64,000 nucleotides of DNA, taken from CAYUVH01 sp964448135 (GTDB taxonomy: Bacteria; Verrucomicrobiota; Verrucomicrobiia; Limisphaerales; UBA8199). The position numbers were made by a program, and so were the translations under genes. The notes under the pieces were generated by a model. The model saw only the letters and a list, made by a program, of their open reading frames with translations. It made no database searches and was not told the DNA's origin. Positions 16,709-25,880 of the stretch are shown in pieces. Positions within the stretch are counted from its first letter, which is position 1. Every line of letters begins with the position of its first letter. The stretch covers positions 1-64,000 of the forward strand of contig CAYUVH010000023.1 in NCBI GenBank assembly GCA_964448135.1, read 5' to 3'.

Positions 16709-17308
16709 TTGATCGGGCTCGCCCTCGCCGCTTGTATCGGGGCCGTGGTGCTGATGGGCAGGCGCCAGGCGCCCACTCCCCCAGCGACGCTGCCGCCGGT
16801 GCAGGTGGCAAAAGCCCCACCGGTCCTCGAGTCATCGAAACCGGGTGAAACCGTTCCCGTACCGCCCGCTCCCGAGGTGCCGCCGCCCATCGCACCCGTT
16901 ATTGCGCCGTCCGAAAAACCGGAGGCTGGCTCTGCGAGCCTTGCGTCCACCAACCGTCCCGCCGCCAAAAAAAGCAAACCGCCGCTGACCGACCCGCTGG
17001 CGCGCGAGGCCCTGGCGTGGGTGGGCGCCGATGCGGATGCGGAGGCCTACTGGATCGCGGCCATCAACGATCCTTCCATCCCGGCCGGGGAACGGAAGGA
17101 CCTCGTCGAGGATTTGAATGAAGATGGTTTGCCGGATCCCCATCATCCCACGCGCGAGGATTTGCCGCTCTTGATCAACCGCATCCTGTTGATCGAAGCC
17201 CTCGCGCCGCAGGCCACGGACCAGGTGAACGCCGACGCTTTTGCGGAGGCTTACAAAGACCTCCTGAACTTGGTGCAGGCGGCCGATAATGGCACGGCCG
17301 TACGTTAG
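16709..17308 (+). CDS. Small membrane-anchored protein with proline-rich linker, unknown function
   Basis: About 199 aa with a single N-terminal hydrophobic helix ('LIGLALAACIGAVVLMG'), a Pro/Ala/Val-rich linker (~20-95) and a conserved-looking helical C-terminal domain. 'DLNEDGLPD' resembles a calcium-binding EF-hand/dockerin loop. The start is uncertain: TTG at 16709 is the only ordinary start codon near the helix, and the frame is open back to 16637 with no ATG or GTG, giving a basic 'RFSSR' before the helix. It lies just upstream of the response-regulator gene and could be part of that operon. I do not recognise the family. Confidence 0.55.
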   Translation: MIGLALAACIGAVVLMGRRQAPTPPATLPPVQVAKAPPVLESSKPGETVPVPPAPEVPPPIAPVIAPSEKPEAGSASLASTNRPAAKKSKPPLTDPLAREALAWVGADADAEAYWIAAINDPSIPAGERKDLVEDLNEDGLPDPHHPTREDLPLLINRILLIEALAPQATDQVNADAFAEAYKDLLNLVQAADNGTAVR

Positions 17309-17347
17309 TTGGCGCGCCGGCTTAAAATCGCTACCCTCACACCCGTC

Positions 17348-18025
17348 ATGCGCATTCTGGTCGTGGAAGACGAAAAGAAAACCGCTTCCTTCATACGGAA
17401 GGCGCTGCAGGCGGAGGGCTTCGCAGTGGACGTCCTCCACGACGGCAACGAAGCGCTCCCCGTCGCCATCCACACCCCCTACGACGCGATCATCCTCGAC
17501 ATCATGCTCCCCGGCCGCGACGGCCTCAGCCTGCTGCGCCAACTCCGTCGCCAGCGCCAGGCCGCGCCGGTCCTGTTGCTTTCCGCGCGGGGCGAATTGA
17601 CCGAACGTGTGGAAGGCTTGAACGCCGGCGCCGACGATTATCTGCCCAAGCCTTTCGCGCTCGTCGAACTCGTCGCCCGCGTCCGCGCGTTGACCCGCCG
17701 CGGCTCGGAAAACAAATCCATCGTGCTTCGCGTGGGCGACCTCACGCTCGACACCACCACTCACAAGGCGCAGCGCGGTGGCAAGGAAATTGACCTGACC
17801 GCCCGCGAATACCGCCTGTTGGAATTTCTCATGCGCTCGGCCGGCCGGTTGTGCGGCCGCATGATGATCATCGAAAAGGTCTGGGATTACGATTTCGATC
17901 CCGGCACCAACCTCGTGGACGTTTACATCAAGCGGCTGCGCGAAAAAGTGGACGCTGATTTCGAGCCGAAGTTGCTGCACACCGTGCGCGGCACCGGTTA
18001 CGTGATGAAAGACGAGGCCGCGTGA
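17348..18025 (+). CDS. OmpR/PhoB-family response regulator (CusR/CzcR-like)
   Basis: 225 aa from 'MRILVVEDEKK'; 13 upstream in-frame residues are not part of the family. Receiver domain: E7-D8 acidic pocket, phospho-acceptor D51 in 'IILDIMLPGRDG', S79 and K101 in 'YLPKPF'. The C-terminal winged helix has 'LTAREYRLLEFLMRSAGRL' and 'VDVYIKRLREKVD...TVRGTGYVM'. Its stop overlaps the GTG start of the sensor kinase (GTGA). Resemblance to CusR/CzcR and the RND efflux genes downstream suggest it senses envelope or metal stress and controls the operon that follows. Confidence 0.9.
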   Translation: MRILVVEDEKKTASFIRKALQAEGFAVDVLHDGNEALPVAIHTPYDAIILDIMLPGRDGLSLLRQLRRQRQAAPVLLLSARGELTERVEGLNAGADDYLPKPFALVELVARVRALTRRGSENKSIVLRVGDLTLDTTTHKAQRGGKEIDLTAREYRLLEFLMRSAGRLCGRMMIIEKVWDYDFDPGTNLVDVYIKRLREKVDADFEPKLLHTVRGTGYVMKDEAA

Positions 18026-19161
18026 CCATCCGCACCCGCCTCACACTGTGGTACAGCGGGATTCTTTTCGTCGCGCTGATCGCGATGGCGCTCGACTGCT
18101 ATTACGAATTCGTCGTTGAGCCCCGGAACAATCTCGCCCACGCCCCCGCCGGCGGAAAACCTGATCCGGAGGACAGCGATTTCGCGGAGATCTCGGAAGT
18201 CCTCGTGGCCTGCGGGCTGCCGGCAATCACCATCGCCGTCTTCGGCGGGTGGTGGATGATGCGCAAAGCGATGGCGCCGGTAACTTCGCTGACCCTCGCC
18301 GCGGCGGAGTTGAACGAACACAACCTCGGCCGCCGACTGCGCGCGTCGGGCAATGGCGATGAATTCGATCAATTGACTGAAGTCTTCAACGCGATGACCG
18401 GTCGTCTAGAACAATCCTTCAAGCGCATCCGCGATTTCACGTTGCACGCCTCCCATGAGTTGAAAACGCCCCTGACCGTACTGCGCGGCGAAGTGGAGAC
18501 GGCCCTGCATGGAGAAACCCTGCCGCCCGCGCAACGCGAGCGCTTGCAAAGCGAACTTGAGGAACTGGACCGGCTGGCCCGCATCGTGGACGGGCTGACC
18601 TTGCTGACGAAAGCGGACGCGGGACTGGTGACCGTGGAATTGAAACCACTGCCGTTTGCGGATTTGGTGCGCGATTGTTTTGCGGACACGCAGATTCTGG
18701 CGCAAATGTCGGGCATCAGCGTCAAACTTTCCGAATGCGAGCCGGTCACCATTTCCGGCGACGCCCATCGCCTGCGGCAGTTGCTGCTCAATCTCGCCGA
18801 CAATTCCGTGAAGTATAATCACCGCGGAGGCCGGATCGAAATGTCGTTGCGGGCGCAGGTCGGGTTCGCCGAGTTCACCATTTCCAACACCGGTCCGGGC
18901 ATCGCTCCGGTGGATGTGCCGCGCGTGTTTGACCGGTTTTTTCGTGGCGATCCGGCGCATGGCACTACGATCGAAGGCTGCGGCCTCGGTCTGAGCATCG
19001 CGCAATGGATCGTTTCCGCGCACAAAGGGCGGATTACTGCAGCTTCCGACCTCGGTGCCCTCACCACCATCACCGTCCGCCTGCCGCTGGCTCCGGAAGC
19101 AGCCGGCGCCGTCATCAATAAGAATTTCCAATCGGCGACCGCCGATGCGTCGCGGGCCTGA
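18022..19161 (+). CDS. Sensor histidine kinase (heavy-metal-sensor type)
   Basis: 379 aa, GTG start within the GTGA overlap with the regulator. Two transmembrane helices (about 8-28 and 60-79) enclose a sensor loop of only ~30 residues. A HAMP domain follows, then HisKA with H145 in 'HASHELKTPLTVLRGEVE'. The ATPase domain has the N-box 'LLLNLADNSVKYNHRGG', G1 'ISNTGPGIAP' and G2 'GCGLGLSIAQWIV'. Architecture matches CusS-type kinases, though the periplasmic domain is much shorter than in CusS, so direct metal binding there is doubtful. Confidence 0.9.
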   Translation: MTIRTRLTLWYSGILFVALIAMALDCYYEFVVEPRNNLAHAPAGGKPDPEDSDFAEISEVLVACGLPAITIAVFGGWWMMRKAMAPVTSLTLAAAELNEHNLGRRLRASGNGDEFDQLTEVFNAMTGRLEQSFKRIRDFTLHASHELKTPLTVLRGEVETALHGETLPPAQRERLQSELEELDRLARIVDGLTLLTKADAGLVTVELKPLPFADLVRDCFADTQILAQMSGISVKLSECEPVTISGDAHRLRQLLLNLADNSVKYNHRGGRIEMSLRAQVGFAEFTISNTGPGIAPVDVPRVFDRFFRGDPAHGTTIEGCGLGLSIAQWIVSAHKGRITAASDLGALTTITVRLPLAPEAAGAVINKNFQSATADASRA

Positions 19162-19185
19162 CGCAATACAAACCACCCACCTATT

Positions 19186-20223
19186 ATGAAACGATGCACT
19201 CTGTTGTTCACCGTAATGGCTCTATCCGGCGCGCTCACCCTGAAACCCATGAACGCCGTTGCGGCGGACGCCGGTTATCATCTTCTCAAGGAAATTCCCG
19301 TCGGTGGCGAAGGCAGTTGGGACTATTTGACCGTGGACGAAATCAATCGCCGCCTCTACGTCAGTCACGGCACCAGGATCGTGGTAATCGACATGGATAA
19401 AGACGCCGTCTGCGGCGAGATCGCGGATACGCCGGGAGTACACGGTATTGCCGTGGCCCCTGACCTCAATCGCGGTTTCACCAGCAACGGTCGCGAAAAC
19501 AAGTGCGGCGTGGTGGACCTGAAAACGCTGGCGACCCTGACGAAGGTTGACACCGGCGAAAACCCGGATGGAATGCTATACGAGCCGGAGCGAAAGGAAG
19601 TTTACATGTTCAATGGACGCGGCCAGTCGGCCACCGTGATTGACGCCAAAACCAGCAAGGTGGTGGCGACCATCAAACTCCCCGGCAAACCGGAGTTTGC
19701 CACCTGCGACGTCGCGCTGGGCCGCGTCTTCAACAATATCGAGGACAAGAGCGTATTGGTGACCATTGATGCCAAGGCGCACACCGTGGTGAACACCTGG
19801 CCGATTGCGCCGGGCGAAGAAGCCTCCGGCATGGCGATTGACGTACCGCACCAGCGTCTCTTTCTGGGCTGCGGCAATGGCAAAATGCTGATGGTGGATT
19901 ACACGACCGGCAAGGTCGTCGCCGACGTTCCCATCGGGCGCGGCGTGGACGCCAACGCCTTCGACCCGGCCACCCAACTGGCCTTCGCCTCCTGCGGCGA
20001 TGGCACCGTCACCATCGCGCACGAGGATTCACCAGCTAAACTCAGCGTCGTGCAGACGTTGAAGACCGAGCCGCGCGCCAAAACGATGACGCTCGACCCC
20101 AAGACGCATCGCATTTATCTTGGCTCCGCGAAATTCGAGGCCGCCGCCGCGGGCGAGCGCCGGCCGAAAATGGTGGCCAACAGCTTCAAGATACTCGTGT
20201 ACGGCACCGATAAAAACCCATGA
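19186..20223 (+). CDS. Periplasmic YncE-like beta-propeller protein
   Basis: 345 aa with a signal peptide (about 1-27, '..LKPMNAVAA'). The mature part has repeated propeller blades of the YncE/40-residue type: 'RRLYVSHGTRIVVIDMDKD', 'GENPDGMLYEPERKEVYMF', 'SATVIDAKTSKVVATIKLPG' and 'LMVDYTTGKVVADVPIGRG'. Such proteins bind ligands or partners in the periplasm; no enzyme motif is seen. It is encoded between the sensor kinase and the TolC-like gene, and its stop overlaps the next start (ATGA), so it is part of the efflux operon. Confidence 0.85.
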   Translation: MKRCTLLFTVMALSGALTLKPMNAVAADAGYHLLKEIPVGGEGSWDYLTVDEINRRLYVSHGTRIVVIDMDKDAVCGEIADTPGVHGIAVAPDLNRGFTSNGRENKCGVVDLKTLATLTKVDTGENPDGMLYEPERKEVYMFNGRGQSATVIDAKTSKVVATIKLPGKPEFATCDVALGRVFNNIEDKSVLVTIDAKAHTVVNTWPIAPGEEASGMAIDVPHQRLFLGCGNGKMLMVDYTTGKVVADVPIGRGVDANAFDPATQLAFASCGDGTVTIAHEDSPAKLSVVQTLKTEPRAKTMTLDPKTHRIYLGSAKFEAAAAGERRPKMVANSFKILVYGTDKNP

Positions 20224-21659
20224 GGAGCCAGGTCCTCCTCCTTTTGCTTTTGCTCCTGGCCCTCGCGGGCTGCGCGCGGTTCGAACCCCGGCCGATTTCC
20301 GCTTCGGACCTCGCGGACCAATTGGAGAGCCGGTCGCTGACCAACGCTGAACTCAAGGTTTTCCTCGAGCGCAATCTGCACCGCGAATTTGCCGCGTGGC
20401 CGCCGGCAACGTGGGACCTCGACACCCTGACCTACGTTGCCTTCTACTATCACTCCAGCCTTGCCGTGGCGCGGGCGAACTGGAAAGTCGCGCTGGGCGG
20501 CGAGGAAACCGCGGCGGAACGGCCGAATCCCACCGCCTCGGCGAGCGGCATTTACGAACCCGCCAAAGGCGCTTACAGCCCGTGGATCCCCGGCGTCACC
20601 TTTGATTTGCCGATCGAAACGGCGGGCAAGCGCAAGTTCCGCCGGGAACAGGCCCAACATCTCACCGAGTCCGCGCGGCTGAATATCGCCAGCGCCGCCT
20701 GGCAGGTGCGCAGCCAGCTTCGTTCCGCGCTGCTCGGCTACGTGATTGCCCATGAGAAGGTGAAGCTGCTGCTCAAGGAGCAGTCACTGCGCGAGAATTT
20801 GCTCAAGCGCCTTTCGCAGCAGCACCTTTCCGGCGCCCTCTCCGCCAGTGACCTCCACATTGGCCGCCTCGCCTTGCAACGCGCCAACACCGACCTCGCC
20901 TCGGCCGAACAGGCCGAGGCCGAAGCCCGGCCTTTGCTCGCCGCATCACTGGGCGTATTTGATGCCGCCCTCGATGACGTGGTGGTGACGATGGACCTGG
21001 GCACCAATACGCTCGCTCAAGCCCAATCCATGAGCGCGCGCGACGTCCGCCGCGTGGCGCTCCTCGGGCGCGCGGATATCCTGCAAGGTCTCTCTGATTA
21101 CGCGGCCAGCCAGTCGGCGTTGCAATTGGCGGTGGCGGGACAATACCCCGACATCCACCTCAATCCCGGTTACATGTGGAACGGCGGCAGCACCGGCGAA
21201 CAGGATTGGCAGATCGGCTTCACGCTCGAGTTGCCCATCTTCAATCATCACCACGGCCAGGTGACCCAGGCCGCCGCGAACCGCGAAGCGACCGCTGCGC
21301 GGTTCATTGCGCTGCAAGCGCAAGTGATCGCGCAGATTGATCAGGCCGTGGCCTCCTTCCGTGCGTGCCAGAAAAACGCGGCGGCACAGCAGAAATTCCT
21401 CGGCGGCCTGGCCAAACGCCTTGAGTCCGCTCAGGAGCAGGTGAAGGCGGGCAGTGTGGACGAACTCGAATTGATCGCCGCGGAGTTGGAGCTCAACACC
21501 GCCCAGATCGCGAGCTGGGACACCACCGCGAAACTGCAAGGGGCAGTGGGCACATTGGAAAATGTGATGCAGCGTCCCTTCGAATTGCCGGCGTTCATCT
21601 TTGACGGCGGGCAAACCAACTCTCCTCCAGCCGCGACGGGCCTCCTGCAAAAACCATGA
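20220..21659 (+). CDS. TolC-family outer-membrane efflux lipoprotein
   Basis: 479 aa. 'MRSQVLLLLLLLLALAGC' is a lipoprotein signal (C18). Two long alpha-helical repeats follow, typical of outer-membrane factors: 'ALLGYVIAHEKVKLLLKEQSLRENLL', 'ALQRANTDLASAEQAEAEA', 'GFTLELPIFNHHHGQV', 'ASFRACQKNAAAQ' and 'SAQEQVKAGSVDELELIAAELEL'. It is the exit duct of the tripartite pump whose adaptor and RND permease are encoded next, with ATGA overlaps on both sides. The 'HHH' in the second repeat is a small curiosity. Confidence 0.88.
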   Translation: MRSQVLLLLLLLLALAGCARFEPRPISASDLADQLESRSLTNAELKVFLERNLHREFAAWPPATWDLDTLTYVAFYYHSSLAVARANWKVALGGEETAAERPNPTASASGIYEPAKGAYSPWIPGVTFDLPIETAGKRKFRREQAQHLTESARLNIASAAWQVRSQLRSALLGYVIAHEKVKLLLKEQSLRENLLKRLSQQHLSGALSASDLHIGRLALQRANTDLASAEQAEAEARPLLAASLGVFDAALDDVVVTMDLGTNTLAQAQSMSARDVRRVALLGRADILQGLSDYAASQSALQLAVAGQYPDIHLNPGYMWNGGSTGEQDWQIGFTLELPIFNHHHGQVTQAAANREATAARFIALQAQVIAQIDQAVASFRACQKNAAAQQKFLGGLAKRLESAQEQVKAGSVDELELIAAELELNTAQIASWDTTAKLQGAVGTLENVMQRPFELPAFIFDGGQTNSPPAATGLLQKP

Positions 21660-22639
21660 AAACCGCACGCTTTATTTTCGGCGTTGCCGCGGGCCTCCTG
21701 CTGACCGGTTGCTCGCCCTCGGGAAGCGCCTCCGCGGAAAAACCACCCGCTGCCGAGGAAGAGCCGGGCCCGAAGGTTACGCGCGATGCCGCCGGGAACA
21801 CCGTCATCCAAATCAGCGATGAGGCGCAGGGAAACATCGGCATCCTTGTAAAAAAACCCGAAGCTGCGCGCTTGAACCGGGAAATCAAGGGTTTCGGCCG
21901 CGTACTCGATCCGTCGCCGCTCGTCGCGGTCATGAGCGAACTCGCCGCGGCGCGCGCCACGTTCGCCGCATCCCGGGAGGAAGTCGCCCGGGCGCGGACC
22001 CTGACCGCGCAAGGCAACGCGACGCCGCGCGCTTTGCAGGCCGCGGAAGCGGCAGCCGCACGGGATGAACTGGCCGTGCAATCCGCCCTCGATCGTATTG
22101 CCCTGGCGTGGGGAAAAAACATCGCTGCCCAGACGAACAATTCTCCGCTGCTGGCCGCGCTGACTTCGCAGGATTCGGTCTTGGTTTCCGTTTCCGTTCC
22201 TTTGGGTGAGTCGCTCTCGCCGCCGCCGCCAACGTGCCGCCTTTCAACTTTGTCCGGCCAGACGATGTCCGCGGAATTCATCGGCGCGGCAACCGCAGTG
22301 GATCCCGCGCTGCAGAGCCAGGCGCTGATTTATCAAATCAAAACGAACGATGCCCACCTGTCAGCGGGCGCGGCCGTAACCGCCTACGTGCTCGCGCCGG
22401 GCGAAGCGCAGGCAGGCGTGGTCATTCCGCGCGAGGCCGTGGTGCGCAAACAAGGAGCGGGTTGGATTTACCTGCATGGCAACGGCGGCGAGGCGTTCAC
22501 CCGGGTGGAAATCCCGCTCGATCACCCGACCGAGGCCGGATGGTTTGTGACGAAAGGCGTCACGGTGGACGATCACATCGTGACCACCGGCGCGCAGCAG
22601 TTGCTCTCCCTCGAACTCAAGGGCCAGGGAGGCGACTGA
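21656..22639 (+). CDS. Efflux RND periplasmic adaptor (membrane fusion) lipoprotein
   Basis: 327 aa. Lipobox 'LLLTGC' gives a lipid-anchored periplasmic protein. A short helical hairpin ('ALQAAEAAAARDELAVQSAL') and beta-barrel parts ('QSQALIYQIKTNDAHLSAGAAVTAYVLAP', 'VVIPREAVVRKQGAGWIYL', 'HIVTTGAQQLLSLELKGQGGD') fit the RND adaptor family. It is shorter than CusB/CzcB. It overlaps the TolC-like gene by 4 bases and the RND gene by 1 base. Confidence 0.85.
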   Translation: MKTARFIFGVAAGLLLTGCSPSGSASAEKPPAAEEEPGPKVTRDAAGNTVIQISDEAQGNIGILVKKPEAARLNREIKGFGRVLDPSPLVAVMSELAAARATFAASREEVARARTLTAQGNATPRALQAAEAAAARDELAVQSALDRIALAWGKNIAAQTNNSPLLAALTSQDSVLVSVSVPLGESLSPPPPTCRLSTLSGQTMSAEFIGAATAVDPALQSQALIYQIKTNDAHLSAGAAVTAYVLAPGEAQAGVVIPREAVVRKQGAGWIYLHGNGGEAFTRVEIPLDHPTEAGWFVTKGVTVDDHIVTTGAQQLLSLELKGQGGD

Positions 22640-25600
22640 TGCTCAAGGCCCTCGTCCAGTTCTCGCTCAAATACCGGGGCGTGGTGGTGGCACTCGCGTG
22701 CCTGCTCACCGGCTACGGTATCTACATCAGCGCCAACGCCAGGCTGGATGTCTTTCCGGATTTCGTTCAGCCACAGGTGGTCATCCAGACTGAGTGCCCC
22801 GGTCTCGCGCCCGAACAGGTCGAACTGCTGGTGACTGCCCCCATCGAAACCACCGTCAACGGCCTCGGCGACATGGAATCGCTCCGCTCCGAATCCATCG
22901 CCGGACTTTCGATCATCACCGCCGTCTTCAAAGAAGGCACGGACGTTTTCCGCGCACGCCAAACCCTCGCCGAGCAACTCGCACAGACCGCCGGCACCCT
23001 GCCTGCCACCGTGAAAACGCCGAGGATGACCCCGCTCACGTCTTCGACCATGGACCTCCTGAAGATCGGTCTCGTGTCGGACAAATTGACGCCGATGCAG
23101 TTGCGGACGTTTGCGGACTGGACGTTGAAGCCGCGCCTGCTATCGGTGCCCGGCGTGGCAAAGTGCAGCACGTTCGGCGGCGAAGTGCGCCAGCTCCAGA
23201 TTCAGATCCGGCCCGACCGTCTGCTCGCACTGGGACTTTCCGTGGCGGACGTCGTCAATGCCGCGCGCATTTCCACGGGCGTGATGGGCGCGGGCTACAT
23301 CGAAACCTCCAACCAGCGGGTCACCCTTCAAACCGAAGGTCAGGCCCTGACGCCGGAAGCCCTTGGAGAAGTCGTGGTCGTCCGCACCAACGGACTCAGC
23401 TTGCGGCTGAAGGACGTGGCGCGGGTGGTGGAGGCCCCGGAACCGAAGTTCGGCGATGCGCTGGTCCAGGGCCGGCCCGGCGTGCTGTTGACCATGTCGA
23501 GCCAGTACGGCGCGAATACGCTGGAGGTAACGCGCGCACTCGAAACCGCCCTCGCAGAAATGAAACCGGTCCTGGACAAGGAAGGCATCACACTGCACGA
23601 CCGGCTGCATCGACCGGCTTCGTTCATCGAGAACGCGCTCCACAACGTCGAACACTCCCTCCTGCTCGGCGCGATCCTCGTGGCCGTGGTGCTTTTCATT
23701 TTGCTCGGTAGCGTGCGCACGGCCTGCGTTTCGCTGGCGGCCATTCCTTTGTCTCTGCTGACGGCCGTGATCGTGATGCAAAAACTCGGCATCACCATCA
23801 ACACGCTGACCCTGGGCGGCCTGGTCATCGCGCTCGGTGAGGTGGTGGATGATTCGATAATTGATATCGAAAATATCTTCCGGCGGCTGCGCGAAAACAA
23901 AACCCTCCCGCAACCGCGACCTGTGTTTCAGGTGATTCTCGATGCCTCACTCGAAGTGCGCAGTGCGGTGGTGTTCGCCACTTTCATTGTGGCGCTGGTG
24001 TTCCTTCCCGTGCTGACCCTCAGCGGCTTGCAGGGAAGTTTTTTCGCCCCACTGGCCTTCAGTTATCTGCTCGCCATCCTGGCATCGCTGCTCGTGGCGC
24101 TTACAGTCACGCCCGCATTGGCCTGCCTTTTTTTCGGGCGCGGCGTGCAAAGGGTCGAAGACCCGCCGCTCCAACGATGGATGAAGAACGGTTACCGTCG
24201 CGTGCTCGGCCTGGTGGCGAGCTGGCCACGATTGGTTTTCGCCGGGGTGCTGGCGCTTTGCGTGCTCGCCGGGCTGCGAATGCCGGGTTTCGGTCCGGAT
24301 TTCCTGCCGGAATTTCGCGAAGGCCATTTTGTGCTCCAGGTTTTCGCGGCGCCGGGGACTTCGCTGCCGGAAATGTCACGCGTGGGCGGTCAAATTTCCC
24401 GGCAACTTCTCAACAACACCAACATCGCCACCGTCGAGCAGCAGGTGGGCCGCGCCGAACTGGGCGAAGACCCGTGGGAACCCAACCGCTGCGAGTTCCA
24501 CGTGGAACTGAAACCGGTCTCCGGTGAAGTAATGGAAACGATGGGCGACCAGATTCGCGATGTCCTGAACGAGTTCCCGCAATTACAAACCGAAGTCCTC
24601 ACCTTTCTCGGCGACCGCATCAGCGAAACCATTTCAGGCGAGACTTCACCCGTGGTGGTGAATCTTTTCGGCGACGATCTCGACGCCCTCGACCACAAAG
24701 CCGCGGAGGTCGCACACGTATTGAAAACCGTGCCCGGCAGCGTGGACGTGAAAGTGAAGGCGCCGCCCGGATCGCCGCGCATGGTCATCCGCCTGCGGCC
24801 GGAACGCTTGCTGCAATTCGGATTTCGCCCCGTGGAAGTGCTCGAGGCCATTCAAACCGCCTACCAGGGCGTCGTCATCGCCCAGTCCCATCAGGGGAGC
24901 CAGACCATCGGCGTGGCCGTGATTCTGGACCCAGCCGAGCGCCGTGATCCGGAGGCCATCGGCTCACTCTTGCTCGCCGGCATGGACGGCGCACGGTTGC
25001 CCTTGCGTGAACTGGCCGACGTTTATCCCGTGGAGGGGCGCGCGTCCATCCTGCACGAAGGCGCGCGGCGGCGGCAGACGGTGACATGCGGCGTGCAGGG
25101 CCGCGACGTCTCGGTATTCGTCGCCGAGGCGCGGAAGAAGATCACTTCGCAAGTCACCTTACCCCCGGGCGCTTACGTGGCATTCGCCGGCGCGGCGCAA
25201 GCGGTGGAAAAGGCACGCCACGAATTACTGATCCACTCAGCCATTGCCGCCGTAGGCATCCTGCTCCTGCTGGCCGTGGTGTTCGGCAACGCGCGCAATC
25301 TCATGCTGGTGCTGGTGAACATTCCCTTCTCCCTCGTGGGCGGCGTGCTGGCGGTTTGGATCTCCGGACGCTTCAGCCCGGAGGCAGGGTTCCTGACCAT
25401 CGGTTCGCTGGTGGGCTTCGTCACTTTATTCGGCATCACGACGCGAAATTCCATCATGCTCGTTTCGCATTTCGAACACCTGGTGAAAATCGAAGGCCAG
25501 CCCTGGAACCCCGAAACCGCCTTGCGTGGCGCCAGCGAGCGCCTGATGCCAATCGTGATCACCGCCACTGTCACCGGCCTGGGGCTGCTGCCGCTCGCGT

Positions 25601-25758
25601 TGGGAACCGGCGAAGCCGGCCGCGAAATCGAAGGCCCGATGGCCATCGTCATCCTCGGCGGCCTGATCACATCCACCGTCCTGAACCTCCTCGTCCTCCC
25701 AACTCTCGCCCTCAAATACGGCCGTTTTGAGCCAGCGAGCCCGGAGTTGCCGGCCTAA
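22639..25758 (+). CDS. RND-family efflux permease (CusA/CzcA-like heavy-metal efflux type)
   Basis: 1039 aa from the ATG overlapping the adaptor stop (TGATG); the reading frame is open further upstream but lies inside the adaptor gene. N-terminus 'LKALVQFSLKYRGVVVALACLL', 'DVFPDFVQPQVVIQTECPGLAPEQVE', then the transmembrane proton-relay segment 'IALGEVVDDSIIDIENIFRR' with paired acidic residues as in HME-RND pumps, and the second half 'FGITTRNSIMLVSHFEHL'. Twelve membrane helices and two large periplasmic loops are expected. Substrate is likely a metal cation, but the methionine ladder of CusA cannot be confirmed by eye. Confidence 0.9.
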   Translation: MLKALVQFSLKYRGVVVALACLLTGYGIYISANARLDVFPDFVQPQVVIQTECPGLAPEQVELLVTAPIETTVNGLGDMESLRSESIAGLSIITAVFKEGTDVFRARQTLAEQLAQTAGTLPATVKTPRMTPLTSSTMDLLKIGLVSDKLTPMQLRTFADWTLKPRLLSVPGVAKCSTFGGEVRQLQIQIRPDRLLALGLSVADVVNAARISTGVMGAGYIETSNQRVTLQTEGQALTPEALGEVVVVRTNGLSLRLKDVARVVEAPEPKFGDALVQGRPGVLLTMSSQYGANTLEVTRALETALAEMKPVLDKEGITLHDRLHRPASFIENALHNVEHSLLLGAILVAVVLFILLGSVRTACVSLAAIPLSLLTAVIVMQKLGITINTLTLGGLVIALGEVVDDSIIDIENIFRRLRENKTLPQPRPVFQVILDASLEVRSAVVFATFIVALVFLPVLTLSGLQGSFFAPLAFSYLLAILASLLVALTVTPALACLFFGRGVQRVEDPPLQRWMKNGYRRVLGLVASWPRLVFAGVLALCVLAGLRMPGFGPDFLPEFREGHFVLQVFAAPGTSLPEMSRVGGQISRQLLNNTNIATVEQQVGRAELGEDPWEPNRCEFHVELKPVSGEVMETMGDQIRDVLNEFPQLQTEVLTFLGDRISETISGETSPVVVNLFGDDLDALDHKAAEVAHVLKTVPGSVDVKVKAPPGSPRMVIRLRPERLLQFGFRPVEVLEAIQTAYQGVVIAQSHQGSQTIGVAVILDPAERRDPEAIGSLLLAGMDGARLPLRELADVYPVEGRASILHEGARRRQTVTCGVQGRDVSVFVAEARKKITSQVTLPPGAYVAFAGAAQAVEKARHELLIHSAIAAVGILLLLAVVFGNARNLMLVLVNIPFSLVGGVLAVWISGRFSPEAGFLTIGSLVGFVTLFGITTRNSIMLVSHFEHLVKIEGQPWNPETALRGASERLMPIVITATVTGLGLLPLALGTGEAGREIEGPMAIVILGGLITSTVLNLLVLPTLALKYGRFEPASPELPA

Positions 25759-25880
25759 AACATCGCAAATCTCTCTGCTTTCCGCTGAAATCTCCTCTCT
25801 CTTTTTTCCGGTTTTGAAATTCGAATTGGTTTCGGATGTGGGTGCCGCCATGCAATGGCTTCGGATTTAGGATTTTCCAC

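Noticed and set aside
22234..22638. Extra 135 codons at the start of the RND permease
   Set aside because: This stretch lies inside the adaptor gene in another frame; the family N-terminus 'LKALVQFSLKYRGVVV' begins at 22639.
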